Shown: positions 11,216 to 23,778, counted from the first letter of the stretch. The stretch: 64,000 nucleotides of DNA from Begonia masoniana (GCA_022432975.1 CM039508.1:24429278-24493277), one strand, 5' to 3'. Numbers and translations are program-made. Notes: generated by a model not told the origin, from the letters alone.

Positions 11216-11227
11216 TCTCTGATACCA
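11216..11227 (-). promoter_or_regulatory. Element D primer binding site, initiator tRNA-Met type
   Basis: TGGTATCAGAGA on minus, 3 bp from the end of the 5' LTR. It pairs with the 3' end of initiator tRNA-Met, which primes reverse transcription in most plant Ty3/Gypsy elements. Confidence 0.85.
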
Positions 11228-11230
11228 CAC

Positions 11231-14200
11231 TGTAACTCCCCGAGTTATCTGAACCCGGTTTGTCACACAAACTCCGTACATGACTAAAATTTCTACCATA
11301 TTATTTTTTTTTTACTTGCAGCGGAAATCATTTGAACAAGCTGAAAGCTAAACAAAATCATAAAAAAGTGTTTGGATGATCGAGCGAATGTTAGAAATAT
11401 TCGTCCAAGAGAAAACCAGAGTTAAATCACGAAGTTCTTTAAAAGTGGCGAAGGTCAAACGCATCCGCCGCTGAACCGAGTCAACGGAAGAGGCTGAAAA
11501 CAGAAAACAAAAGACATCATCCGGTCACAAAGTGACAAAATATTCTCTACACTTTCCGATGGTTTTACTCACGACATCCACCGGTCGCTAAACGACAAAA
11601 GACTCCCTACATCATCCGGTGAATTTACACACGACATCCACCGGTGACTAACGACAAAAACCCTCTACATCCACCGATGAGTTTACTGAGACAAACATCC
11701 GATAGACTTAAACCTACACCTTCCGATGATGTCAGCCGCATCTGCCAATGAGTTTACTGAGACATAATCGATAGACTTAAACCTCACACCTTCCGATGAC
11801 GTCAGCACGCATCTGCCGATGAGTTTATTAGAACCTCATCCGATAGACTTAAACCTACACCTTCCGATGACGTCAGCATGCATCTGCCGATGAGTTTACT
11901 GAGACTCATCGATAGACTTAAACCTACACCTTCCGACTGACGTCAGCACGCATCTGCCGATGAGTTACTGAGACATCATCCGATAGACTTAAACCTACAC
12001 CTTCCGATGACGTCAGCACGCATCTGCCGATGAGTTTACTGAGACATCATCCGATAGACTTAAACCTACACCTTCCGATGACGTCAGCACGCATCTGCCG
12101 ATGAGTTTACTGAGACATCATCCGATAGACTTAAACCTACACCTTCCGATGACGTCAGCACGCATCTGCCGATGAGTTTACTGAGACATCATCCGATAGA
12201 CTTAAACCTACACCTTCCGATGACGTCAGCACGCATCTGCCGATGAGTTTACTGAGACATCATCCGATAGACTTAAACCTACACCTTCCGATGACGTCAG
12301 CACGCATCTGCCGATGAGTTTACTGAGACATCATCCGATAGACTTAAACCTACACCTTCCGATGACGTCAGCACGCATCTGCCGATGAGTTTACTGAGAC
12401 ATCATCCGATAGACTTAAACCTACACCTTCCGATGACGTCAGCACGCATCTGCCGATGAGTTTACTGAGACATCATCCGATAGACTTAAACCTACACCTT
12501 CCGATGACGTCAGCACGCATCTGCCGATGAGTTTACTGAGACATCATCCGATAGACTTAAACCTACACCTTCCGATGACGTCAGCACGCATCTGCCGATG
12601 AGTTTACTGAGACATCATCCGATAGACTTAAACCTACACCTTCCGATGACGTCAGCACGCATCTGCCGATGAGTTTACTGAGACATCATCCGATAGACTT
12701 AAACCTACACCTTCCGATGACGTCAGCACGCATCTGCCGATGAGTTTACTGAGACATCATCCGATAGACTTAAACCTACACCTTCCGATGACGTCAGCAC
12801 GCATCTGCCGATGAGTTTACTGAGACATCATCCGATAGACTTAAACCTACACCTTCCGATGACGTCAGCACGCATCTGCCGATGAGTTTACTGAGACATC
12901 ATCCGATAGACTTAAACCTACACCTTCCGATGACGTCAGCACGCATCTGCCGATGAGTTTACTGAGACATCATCCGATAGACTTAAACCTACACCTTCCG
13001 ATGACGTCAGCACGCATCTGCCGATGAGTTTACTGAGACATCATCCGATAGACTTAAACCTACACCTTCCGATGACGTCAGCACGCATCTGCCGATGAGT
13101 TTACTGAGACATCATCCGATAGACTTAAACCTACACCTTCCGATGACGTCAGCACGCATCTGCCGATGAGTTTACTGAGACATCATCCGATAGACTTAAA
13201 CCTACACCTTCCGATGACGTCAGCACGCATCTGCCGATGAGTTTACTGAGACATCATCCGATAGACTTAAACCTACACCTTCCGATGACGTCAGCACGCA
13301 TCTGCCGATGAGTTTACTGAGACATCATCCGATAGACTTAAACCTACACCTTCCGATGACGTCAGCACGCATCTGCCGATGAGTTTACTGAGACATCATC
13401 CGATAGACTTAAACCTACACCTTCCGATGACGTCAGCACGCATCTGCCGATGAGTTTACTGAGACATCATCCGATAGACTTAAACCTACACCTTCCGATG
13501 ACGTCAGCACGCATCTGCCGATGAGTTTACTGAGACATCATCCGATAGACTTAAACCTACACCTTCCGATGACGTCAGCACGCATCTGCCGATGAGTTTA
13601 CTGAGACATCATCCGATAGACTTAAACCTACACCTTCCGATGACGTCAGCACGCATCTGCCGATGAGTTTACTGAGACATCATCCGATAGACTTAAACCT
13701 ACACCTTCCGATGACGTCAGCACGCATCTGCCGATGAGTTTACTGAGACATCATCCGATAGACTTAAACCTACACCTTCCGATGACGTCAGCACGCATCT
13801 GCCGATGAGTTTACTGAGACATCATCCGATAGACTTAAACCTACACCTTCCGATGACGTCAGCACGCATCTGCCGATGAGTTTACTGAGACATCATCCGA
13901 TAGACTTAAACCTACACCTTCCGATGACGTCAGCACGCATCTGCCGATGAGTTTACTGAGACATCATCCGATAGACTTAAACCTACACCTTCCGATGACG
14001 TCAGCACGCATCTGCCGATGAGTTTACTGAGACATCATCCGATAGACTTAAACCTACACCTTCCGATGACGTCAGCACGCATCTGCCGATGAGTTTACTG
14101 AGACATCATCCGATAGACTTAAACCTACACCTTCCGATGACGTCAGCACGCATCTGCCGATGAGTTTACTGAGACATCATCCGATAGACTTAAACCTACA

Positions 14201-15493
14201 CCTTCCGATGACGTCAGCACGCATCTGCCGATGAGTTTACTGAGACATCATCCGATAGACTTAAACCTACACCTTCCGATGACGTCAGCACGCATCTGCC
14301 GATGAGTTTACTGAGACATCATCCGATAGACTTAAACCTACACCTTCCGATGACGTCAGCACGCATCTGCCGATGAGTTTACTGAGACATCATCCGATAG
14401 ACTTAAACCTACACCTTCCGATGACGTCAGCACGCATCTGCCGATGAGTTTACTGAGACATCATCCGATAGACTTAAACCTACACCTTCCGATGACGTCA
14501 GCACGCATCTGCCGATGAGTTTACTGAGACATCATCCGATAGACTTAAACCTACACCTTCCGATGACGTCAGCACGCATCTGCCGATGAGTTTACTGAGA
14601 CATCATCCGATAGACTTAAACCTACACCTTCCGATGACGTCAGCACGCATCTGCCGATGAGTTTACTGAGACATCATCCGATAGACTTAAACCTACACCT
14701 TCCGATGACGTCAGCACGCATCTGCGAAACATGACTTCCTAAACATGCAATTTCTACTTTCTCCTCTCAGTTGTTCATGCGTTATTTCTGTTCAGATCCC
14801 CTTGTGAAATTGGGAGTTGGATCAACTCTCCCAAAGTATAAATATCCACTCTATCATTAAGGGTTGGATTAGCTCCCTTAACAGTAAGGCTGATACACTG
14901 TTCAGATCCCCCTGTGAAATTGGGAGTTGGATCAACTCTCCCAAAGTATAAATATCCACTGTCTCATTAAGGGGCGGATTATTTCCCTTAACAGTAAAAC
15001 TGATTCACATAACTTTTCAATATGTTCAATCCTTACCACGCCAACATGCATTCAAATTCATTTTCGTATACTTTTAAAACATGATGCATAACACACAGAC
15101 ACATCCCAGTAAACACAATGCTAACGTTTTGTGATGTAGGCCCGAAGGCACAAGCAAACTTTACTTAACTGGCTCTCCTGGAAATGCTCGGTTTCAAACT
15201 ACTTCAGAAGTCTGCTCACCTAGGTTGAAAGAGAATCGAGTGAGGAAGAAATCGCTCGAAGGTTTTCTGTTGAAGAGCTGAATGCGATAGAAAATAAGGG
15301 AATTAGTGGCGGCTACCGAGCACTAAACCCCAAATCACTAACCTTAAATACATTATCCATTTTTAAATCTCTAATTACCTTTCGCCCTTGCTAGTCCGTT
15401 TTAATTCACCAAGCAATAACTCCCCCAACCCTTCTATAAAAGTACATCATTAATAATAATTTAAATTTTGACTCAATGGAACCGGGTGCTACA
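11231..15493 (-). repeat. Element D 5' LTR (4263 bp), rearranged
   Basis: This is the promoter-carrying LTR. It keeps a diverged zone at 11511-11670 that the 3' LTR lacks, then the array 11669-14725. About 210 bp that follow the array in the other LTR (9479-~9690 there) are missing: the array ends CATCTGC and jumps to GAAACATGAC, with TGCCGA-like microhomology at the junction. The lost piece contains the splice acceptor and its pairing arm. The splice donor at 15173-15178 reads ACTTAA instead of ACTTAC, so GT has become TT on minus. The two LTRs were identical at insertion, so these are later events. Confidence 0.9.
11669..14725. repeat. 71-bp satellite-like array in the 5' LTR of D, about 43 units
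   Basis: Same unit as 6695-9478. The first four or five units are degenerate with small indels. From about 11970 to 14725 some 38 units appear identical by eye, all 71 bp and all with GATGACGTCAGC. Such homogeneity means very recent amplification, gene conversion, or assembly copying. The neighbouring LTR array is mixed, so the two arrays have evolved independently. Confidence 0.95.
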
Positions 15494-16019
15494 GCCTATC
15501 TTTGTCACTAAGTGATGGGGCCTCCTCTAAGAATTTATAGAAATGTTTCCATATTATAGATAGAACGACAGACTTGTCTCCAAGGCTCCTGAAATGAGAT
15601 AGTGTTTCAGCCCACATTGAACTATATGGCCAAATAAGTGTAGGCTTTGGCTTCTTCCATCGGCTCCCACTCTAACTTATGTTTTGGCATATCATGGTTA
15701 CATAAAATAAGTGCCTCCTCCAACTCTTCTTGAAAGTGTTTCCTTATAAAATAAAGAAAACCAGATAGGTTAGTTAGGTGCTTAGCCCTTGCCCTTTGAC
15801 TGGTCTTCAAGTCTTGGCTTTCTCCTTGGCTGGCTCCATGGTCTCTCAACTTAGCATGTGCATGGGCCTATCTTTGTCACTAGGTGATGGGGCCTCCTCC
15901 ATGCATTTATAGAAATGTTTCCATATTATAGATAGAATGAAAGACTTGTCTCCAAGTCTCCCGAAATGAAATAGTGTTTCAGCCCACATTGAGCTATATG
16001 GCCAAATGTGTGTAGCCCT
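15494..16019. repeat. Host tandem duplication, unit about 370 bp
   Basis: CTATCTTTGTCACTA.GTGATGGGGCCTCC starts at 15495 and again at 15869. The following ~150 bp (TTTATAGAAATGTTTCCATATTATAG, then CAGCCCACATTGA.CTATATGGCCAAAT) are nearly the same in both. It continues the sequence interrupted at 6412. No protein recognised. Confidence 0.8.
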
Positions 16020-18098
16020 TGCCCCCAAATTATTAAGAAGTTTTAATTGAGCCCCCGAATAATTTTTTTTTGTCAATTCGGCCCCTAAATTATTAGAAAA
16101 TTTCAATTGAGCCCCGAATAAATTTTTTTTGTCAAATCGGCCCCCAAACAATTTATTTTGTCAAATAGACCCCTAAACTATGAGGAATTTTCAATTGCAA
16201 CCCGAACAATTTTTTTTACAATTCGGCCCCTAAATTATTTGGAAGTTTCAACTGAGCCCCGAACAATTTATTTTTTCAAATCGGTCCCCGAACTATGAGA
16301 AATTTTCAATTGAGGCCCCAAACATTTTTCTTCTACAAATCGGCCCCCAAACTATGACAAATTTTCAATTGAAACCCCGAACAATTTTTTTTTGTCAAAT
16401 CGGCCCCCGAACTATGAGAAATTTTCAATTGAGACCCCGAACAATTTTTTTTTGTCAAATCGGCCCCCGAACTATGAGAAATTTTCAATTGAGACCCCGA
16501 ACAATTTTTTTTTGTCAAATCGGCCCCCGAACTATGAGAAATTTTCAATTGAGGCCCCAAACATTTTTCTTCTCAAATCGGCCCCCAAACTATGACAAAT
16601 TTTCAATTGAAACCCAGAACAATTTTTTTTTATCAATTCGACCCCCAAATTATTAGGAAGTTTCAATTGAGCCCCGAACAATTTTTTTTGTCAAATCAGC
16701 CCCCGAACTATGAGAAATTTTCAATTGAGACCCCGAACAATTTTTTTTTGTCAATTCGGCCCCCAAACTATGACAAATTTTCAATTGAAACCCCGAACAA
16801 TTTTTTTTTGTCAAATCGGCCCCCAAACAATTTATTTTGTCAAATCGGCCCCGAACTATGAGGAATTTTCAATTGAGAATCTGAACAATTTTTTTTGTCA
16901 ATTCAGCCCCCGAATTATTAAGAAGTTTCAATTGAAACCCTGAACAATTTTTTTTTGTCAAATCGGCCCCCGAACTATGAGAAATTTTCAATTGAGACCC
17001 CGAACAATTTTTTTTTGTCAAATCGGCCCCCGAACTATGAGAAATTTTCAATTGAGACCCCGAACAATTTTTTTTTTTGTCAAATCGGCCCCCGAACTAT
17101 GAGAAATTTTCAATTGAGACCCCGAACAATTTTTTTTTGTCAAATCGGCCCCCGAACTATGAGAAATTTTCAATTGAGACCCCGAACAATTTTTTTTGTC
17201 AAATCGGCCCCCGAACTATGAGAAATTTTCAATTGAGACCCCGAACAATTTTTTTTTGTCAAATCGGCCCCCGAACTATGAGAAATTTTCAATTGAGACC
17301 CCGAACAATTTTTTTTGTCAAATCGGCCCCCGAACTATGAGAAATTTTCAATTGAGACCCCGAACAATTTTTTTTGTCAAATCGGCCCCCGAACTATGAG
17401 AAATTTTCAATTGAGACCCCGAACAATTTTTTTTGTCAAATCGGCCCCCGAACTATGAGGAATTTTCAATTGAGAATCTGAACAATTTTTTTTGTCAATT
17501 CAGCCCCCGAATTATTAGGAAGTTTCAATTGAGCCCCTGAACAATTTTTTTTTTGTCAAATCGGCCTCCGAACTATGAGAAATTTTCAATTGAGACCCCG
17601 AACAATTTTTTTTTGTCAAATCGGCCCCCGAACTATGAGAAATTTTCAATTGAGACCCCGAACAATTTTTTTTTGTCAAATCGGCCCCCGAACTATGAGA
17701 AATTTTCAATTGAGACCCCGAACAATTTTTTTTTGTCAAATCGGCCCCCGAACTATGAGAAATTTTCAATTGAGACCCCGAACAATTTTTTTTTGTCAAA
17801 TCGGCCCCCGAACTATGAGAAAGTTTCAATTGAGAACCCGAACAATTTTTTTTTTCAATTCGACCCCCGAATTATTAGGAAGTTTCAATTGAGTCCCCGA
17901 ACAATTTTTTTTTGTCAAATCGGCCCCCGAACTATTACAAATTTTCAATTGAGACCCCGAACAATTTTTTTTGTCAAATCGGCCCCCGAACTATGACAAA
18001 TTTTCAATTGAGACCCCGAATAATTTTTTTTGTCAATTCAACCTCCGAATTATTAGGAAGTTTCAATTGAGTCCCCGAACAATTTTTTTTTGTCAAAT
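16020..18098. repeat. 60-bp minisatellite, about 35 units
   Basis: Unit: GAACAATTTTTTTTTGTCAA then ATCGGCCCCCGAACTATGAG then AAATTTTCAATTGAGACCCC. The T run varies from 7 to 10, giving units of 58-61 bp. Edges are diverged and the centre (about 16960-17820) is most regular. Because 60 is divisible by three the array is open for long stretches on both strands, giving repeats such as RPPNYEKFSIETPNNFFLSN. These frames shift whenever the T run changes, so they are not genes. There are no spacers, so it is not a CRISPR array. Confidence 0.95.
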
Positions 18099-18597
18099 GA
18101 TGCACAATTTATCAAACAATGCTCTTCGGATTTATACCAATTCCTTAGCTGAAAGAGACTCCAAGTTTCAGCAGATTACTACCACAAATTAAGTCCAACT
18201 ACTAAAGCAAACAAACACTAGAATATTCTGAAAACTAGACATCATAATAGCCTAAACAAGACACAGAGAATAAAACAAGAAAACACTCTGATTAACTAAG
18301 CAGACAAGCATGATGTTTACACATGAAAACATTATCAATTTTGAGCAGATAATAAGTTAATGGTTCATGCAACGTGGGTCATTCTGGTTAGCAAAATAGA
18401 AATTTATAGGAGAAAATAGAAACAAAAACACAAACAAAAAAACATTATGAAGACAAAACAGAAAGCAGCATGTTAACTAAACTGAATAACATGAGGATCA
18501 ACATGTGAGAAACATCATCAGTTAAGAAAACAAAACATGAAAACTAAACACAAAACACAAAAACTAAACAGAAAACAGAAACAAGAACAATCCTAAG
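18099..18597. other. Host DNA left of solo LTR I
   Basis: A-rich sequence without a gene. Parts (AAGTCCAA.TA, TTAATGGTTCATGCAA.GT) recur in diverged form at about 21240-21480, so the host carries an old duplication here. Confidence 0.5.
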
Positions 18598-19076
18598 AAA
18601 CTTTTAATGACCGAAGGCCGTCACAGGACTTGACATGCCTTTTCATTTACTTAGCATATTTTTGACGTAAAATTTTTTGTTTTTCTTTAAAACGGTGTTT
18701 GGACTTTTGAATCCCTTTAAAAAGAGTTGGAAACGTGCTTGAAACGTATTTAAAATGGTTTGTTTAAAGTTGAAAGAAAGCACCATTGAAAATCAAAAAC
18801 TAAAAAAAACAACACACATCACATATGGGGCGCGCCCCGCACGCACTGCCCTGCATTCCGTGCACACCACGCTCATACGGGCCGATCGATCGGTGCACCT
18901 TGCCAACCGATCGACATCCTCTCGGGTGCCCAGCAGTTTTACCATCACCTAGCCGATCGATCGCGCCTTGCGCGCGATAGATCCGCTATGCCCGGCTAAT
19001 CAATAGCGCACGGGCGCCGATCGATCGGCGAGCTCTCTACCGCCAGAGTCGCAAATATCTCAAGGCGCCGATCGAT

Positions 19077-19470
19077 CGCTCTAGTGCAGCGATCGATCGG
19101 CGCTGGCTCTGCCTGCCGAGCAAGCGAGCTCACATGAGGGGCAATCGATCGCCCTCACCCGAAGATCGATCGGTTGTGCACGGCGCCCTCCAACGACGCG
19201 CGCACATGCCTGACATCGCGCGTGCGATGCGCTGCTCTACACATCCACCTCGCGGGCCACAGTGCGCCTAGCTCGCTCTAGTGCAGCGATCGATCGGCGC
19301 TTGCTCTGCCTGCCGAGCAAGCGAGCTCACATGAGGGGCAATCGATCGCCCTCACCCGAAGATCGATCGGTTGTGCACGGCGCCCTCCAGCGACGCGCGC
19401 ACATGCCTGACATCACGCGTGCGATGCGCTGCTCTACACATCCACCTCGCGGGCCACAGTGCGCCTAGCT
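19077..19470. repeat. 197-bp direct duplication inside solo LTR I
   Basis: CGCTCTAGTGCAGCGATCGA begins at 19077 and again at 19274. The two units differ at only a few positions. Each carries two complete or near-complete GATCGATC palindromes and a stretch rich in CpG. Confidence 0.9.
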
Positions 19471-19921
19471 CGCCCCTTTCCTCCTTTTCCTCTTTTTCTT
19501 CATTTAAAACCTACAAACACTTCATCACATTTCATCAACATGCCACCCTACTTCCATAACCTATAAACCCACTTGAATCCTTTCAAAACATACTTTTTTT
19601 TAACCAATAATGTCTTCCATCTCATAATTCGTAAAATCGAATGGAAAATACGTAACGGAAACTTAAAACGTGTGGAAAACCATTATATTCAAAATGTTAG
19701 TTCAAAACACATTAATTCCCAAGCAATTCTAACATTCGTCAAAACATGAAATATTTTTCTACTTAACTTTCAAATTCATGAACATATACCAAAATTGTTT
19801 GGAGCATCACCCACTGGTCAAAATCGCTTTGTCAGCCACAAACTCCCACCATGAGCACCATTCAACAACCGAACCTAAACATCATCTTGAGGTTTGACGC
19901 CCTCACCTTCTAGCTCGTCAC

Positions 19922-20536
19922 CTACATCATAAGGTTTAAAATATAAGTCTAATACTTAGTAAGAGGTGCATTATGCAAATGAATGCTCATGTATGCATGC
20001 TTTGTAAAAACGTGTTCTTTCACTTATTTCTTATTCTTTTACTTGACATGGATTAAGGGGGCTCGACTGGGGAAGTAGGCGAAGGGATCTTGTTCATGGT
20101 CCTTACGGATGATTTTTCTTGGTCCAGTGCATGGACGAGTTCTTGGTCCCCTGAGAGGGACAAATATCGTGGCCATACTCACCCCAGCCCACAACTTAAT
20201 TGTTACGTACATTACATATTATTGACGTTCTTTCTTATCTTTTTCTTTTAAAAACACGCATGATAAAAATTTTGTATGCTTCATAAAACATGATGCATGT
20301 ACGTGGATGCACACATGAATATAACATGAAATTAAGCTTCATAACATTTCGCACAACAAGGCACAAAATCTTGAACTTAATAAACTTAACAATTTAACAA
20401 TTACCTAAGCTTCCTCTAACCATAACACATTCATCTCAAGCAAAACACATTCCATCAACGTAATCCATTAATCTTAGCATCCTAATACCCTTATGGTATA
20501 GGGCCATAAGGGCCAAACACTCATACACCCACTTAC
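19922..20536 (-). other. Intron-like module of solo LTR I
   Basis: Minus donor CAAG|GTAAGT. Arms CCTACATCATAAGG (19921-19934) and CCTTATGGTATAGG (20489-20502) pair over 14 nt with one wobble and one mismatch. TTACTAAGTATTAGAC precedes the acceptor. Confidence 0.6.
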
Positions 20537-21211
20537 CTTGGGTCCTTAGGAATTTATGCGGCTTGTTCACTTTCTTCAAGCTTGCAACCTATAATATAAC
20601 ATATCGCTATAACATTAACATCCATATTCGTTTCCAACAAATTACTCATAAACCTACTATCTATCGTTAATCGCCCAAAAACATAATTAACCCAACTCAA
20701 AACACCTAAATCTTACCTCAAATCTGCAAAGTGAGGATGAAAAATCAAAGGAGGGGATAGGAGAGACTTGGCCGAAAGAAGCAGAGAGAGTAAGTGTTAA
20801 AGACTTCCTCCAGAAGCTTTGCCACATGTCCCTTCCTCATTGGGCAATCTCAACTACCACCTTTTCGTATGCCAACTATGCCCTCCCACTAGTTTTTCAT
20901 TCATTCTTCTAATTAGTTAGGGCTTAGGTACGTCTTTAGTTTGGTCCACTAGCTCAATTACCCATTAACTCCCTGGTATTAATAATTATGGTATGGAAAT
21001 CCAGGGTGTTACACTTTGTTCACGCTTCTTAATCCATAAGTTAACACTTTTGTTATCTCTTACTAATTTTCATCTCTTCCTCTTTTATTTTCATCAATCA
21101 TTCACTCTACTACTATCTCATTCCAAAATACACATTATATTATGTCTAAGTTTTATACAGAGAAATTCAGGGACTAATACATGATATATAAAATTCGGGT
21201 GTTACAAAACT

Positions 21212-21970
21212 AAACAAAATAATTTTCAAAATTAAAATAGGCAGTTGATACTTCTATGTTGGACTTCAAATTTTCAGCACAAGTATTTCAATTCTAACAC
21301 ATACTAAGTCCAAATATTAGCAATTACATACTAGAACATTCTGAAAATTTAAATAACAAAATAGAGTCAAAACATCACAAGAGAACACAACACATAAAAC
21401 CACGAAACAATGAGACATGCTGTTTAGCTAAGCAGATTAATGGTTCATGCAATGTAGGTCTTTATGGTTAGAAAAAACAGGGACAAAAACAACTAACGAC
21501 AGAGAACACCAAACAGAAAAATATATAATAACAGCGAACATCACAAAATAAAAAGTAACACAAGAGCACTTCGACTCTATACCAGATTACGCACATGAGT
21601 CTTGCAACTCACGCTGGAATCACAACGAAATGCAATTGTTTTGGCGGTAGCTCTTAGGTTTCACCGAAGCTACCAAAAAAATACAAACACTCAAAATAGA
21701 AAGAAAAAACTGAGGAAAATGTAGAATGGGTGTTTTGGTTTACCTGATGAGTGTGAGGTAAACAAACTTGTAAACTCCTCAGAGGAAGACAATGAGATGG
21801 ATGGAGCAACAAAGGAATCACTATGGGTCCGGGGGATGACTACAGCACCCTTCAGATGAAGACGCCTCTGAGACGAAGGTGAGCTCTAGCAAATGGACAC
21901 GGCCCTACGAGTGCTGCTTCTTCCCCAGAAGATGCCAATGGAATGAGTGGAGTGGAGATAAAAGCTATAG
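21212..21970. other. Host DNA right of solo LTR I, no gene recognised
   Basis: A-rich sequence, partly a diverged copy of 18110-18400. Short open frames lack any coding signature. Confidence 0.4.
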
Positions 21971-21979
21971 CTGGAACGG

Positions 21980-22250
21980 ACGGACTATGATGGAACCATA
22001 TCAGATATTATGCACCGATGAAGCTCAAATGTGAAGAACCTTCAGATATGACGCACCGAAGGAAGCCCAGCTCGGATATTACGCACTGAAGGGAACGACT
22101 ATGAGGCACCTTCGGATATGATGCACTGAAGGAAGTCCAACTCAGATATTACGCACCGAGGGGAACAACTGTGAGGAACCTTCAGATATGATGCACCGAA
22201 GGAAGCCCAGCTCCGAGTTTACGCTGGAGCCTCAGTTGACGCACCGAGCA
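21980..22250. repeat. Short tandem repeat, unit about 71 bp, 3-4 copies
   Basis: Units contain CAGATATGAYGCACCGAAGG, AAGCCCAGCTCGGATATTAC, then GCAC.GA.GGGAAC. Each unit is itself two related halves (CAGATATGAYGCACCGAAGG against CGGATATTACGCACTGAAGG). Copies begin near 21985, 22045, 22105 and 22180 and are moderately diverged. Non-coding. Confidence 0.75.
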
Positions 22251-22259
22251 CCGAGAAGG

Positions 22260-23778
22260 TTTGATGAACTCCTCTATAAATGAAGATGAAACTTCAGTAT
22301 CGATTTCAAATTTGGCTAAAAGCCTTTACAAAGGCTTGAAATCCAGCTTAAATAGAAGCTACAATAGTCCATTTTGGTTTCAGACAAGGAAGAGAAGAAA
22401 ACCGTTACAAAATAGAGCCGTTGGCAAATATAGTTGTTGGATCGCTTTGGACACTGTTCACGTGCGCGCATGCTACGGCCACTCGTGCATGTCCACCTGT
22501 TGCTCCTGGCGTCAACTTCTTCTCCTACGCACGTAAGTTGTTGCGTTGTTCTGCCTCGCTTGGTCCTTCCAGCGCGCGCATGCTGATGAACTTCTACAAG
22601 CGTCTAATGATGGTCTCTTCCTTTCATCCAACGTTGTTGTACGGTAGTGCCTTTATGTGCGTGCACCCTCCAGCTGTGCGCGCCATGGCTGCTACTGACC
22701 CTTTCTCATGCTTGTCGTCCTTCAGTCACGCGCGCCACTTGCTGTTGTTTGCTCTTTTTTGTGCGCACCATCTTCTCAGCCGGGTGCGTCTCTCCTTTTA
22801 ACTCGTGCACGTCACTTCCTCTTGCGCGCGAAAATTCTTTGAGCACCTATTGATCTCTAAATATAATGCAACTATTTGTCCCAAAATAAACAAAGAAAGG
22901 CCAATGTTTGCCGTACAAAGTACTTAACAATGACACTCGTTTACAATGAATTAAAAAAAAAAAAGTGGAACCATCACCGGGACCGGTTTTTGCGTTGGTT
23001 AAAAGAAAACGGTGACTATTTTTTTTGATGAAGGAGGGGACGAACACAGATAGACGGAATTACTTATTTTTTTAAAGAAACTGGGAAGGCGAAAAAGCAT
23101 CAAAACAATGGCTTGGACAACTTATGAAAAAACAACTTAAACCTTGAAAACTTTAACAGAAAACAGGAAGGATCGGATGGACAGAAAGTGAAGCCCTAAA
23201 CCCGCCCAGGGCCCGGCTTGCCGTCACTTTGCAAAAACAACTCTCGAATTTTTTAAACGAGCGTTTGAATTTTTTTTATTTTAAAAAGTAATTAATAAAA
23301 AATTCGGCTCGGTTTTGTTAAAATTCCCGTGCCTCGATGTTCGGGTTTTCGAACCCTCAAATTGTTGAAAACGTTTTGCCAAAAATATGTTTAAAATATG
23401 TCGGAAGAAAAAAGCGGGTAAACTGGTTGAAATAAGCGTCAAAATTTGTTAAAAATGAAGTTATGCCACTGAAACAGTAATAGCTAGTAAGTGTGACACT
23501 ATGAACAGTTAGGGTGTCAACACTTTTAAAACAGTTTTGCTCTCTGGTCCCTTTTCTTTGCAAAAGGTGTCGACCCCTTGTATTTTGTGTCGACACTTTT
23601 GCACTCTGTGAACAGTTAGTGTCGACACCTGGTCTTTGGTGTTCGGGACACTTTAAGAATCAGGATGAAAGTACATGTCGACCCTCTGCAGCACAATTTG
23701 TTTTTTTCCACTTTTCACTTAAGCTAAACTTCTCCAAAAACCATGAAATTTTTAAACCACATACTCCCGAAAAACAAA
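22260..23778. other. No gene recognised; GC-rich patch and repeated GTCGACAC words
   Basis: At 22440-22830 there is a GC-rich patch with GCGCGCATGC words and open frames in several registers, but none shows a conserved domain. At 23470-23650 the words AACAGTTAG and GTGTCGACAC recur, suggesting a short degenerate repeat. It resembles LTR DNA, but no ends were found before the gap. Confidence 0.4.

Larger units (their letters stand above)
6413..15493 (-). mobile_element. Element D: internally deleted Tekay-like Ty3/Gypsy element
   Basis: A non-autonomous LTR element in minus orientation. The 3' LTR is 6413-10443, the internal part 10444-11230 and the 5' LTR 11231-15493. LTRs start TGTAAC and end GCTACA on the plus strand. 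The target-site duplication GCCTA is exact (6408-6412 and 15494-15498), so this is one insertion event. Only 787 bp of internal DNA remain: primer site, first part of gag, last ~100 bp of pol and the polypurine tract. Protease, RT, RNase H and most of integrase are gone, so movement would need proteins in trans, for example from a B-like element whose gag and LTR are close relatives. Both LTRs are swollen to over 4 kb by tandem arrays. Confidence 0.92.
18603..21206 (-). mobile_element. Solo LTR I (2604 bp), Tekay-like, target duplication AAACT
   Basis: The plus-strand left end TTTAATGACC is a decayed TGTRACGACC, as in LTR H. The right end is CGGGTGTTACA. Flanks AAACT at 18598-18602 and 21207-21211 are identical, so the ends are right. 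There is no primer site, polypurine tract or coding between, so it is the product of LTR-LTR recombination. It contains a GC-rich block with many CGATCGATCG palindromes (18880-19370) and a 197-bp tandem duplication (19077-19273 and 19274-19470). The splice-like module is 19922-20536. Confidence 0.85.

Noticed and set aside
6695..14725. CRISPR-like regular repeats
   Set aside because: Units are head-to-tail without unique spacers, in an LTR of a plant retrotransposon, with no cas genes.
16333..17996. Many overlapping open frames of 60-147 codons on both strands
   Set aside because: They are translations of the 60-bp array and change frame with the T-run length. No protein signature.
22261..22853. 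Open frames of 68-126 codons
   Set aside because: GC-rich patch open in several registers at once, no start context or recognisable motif.
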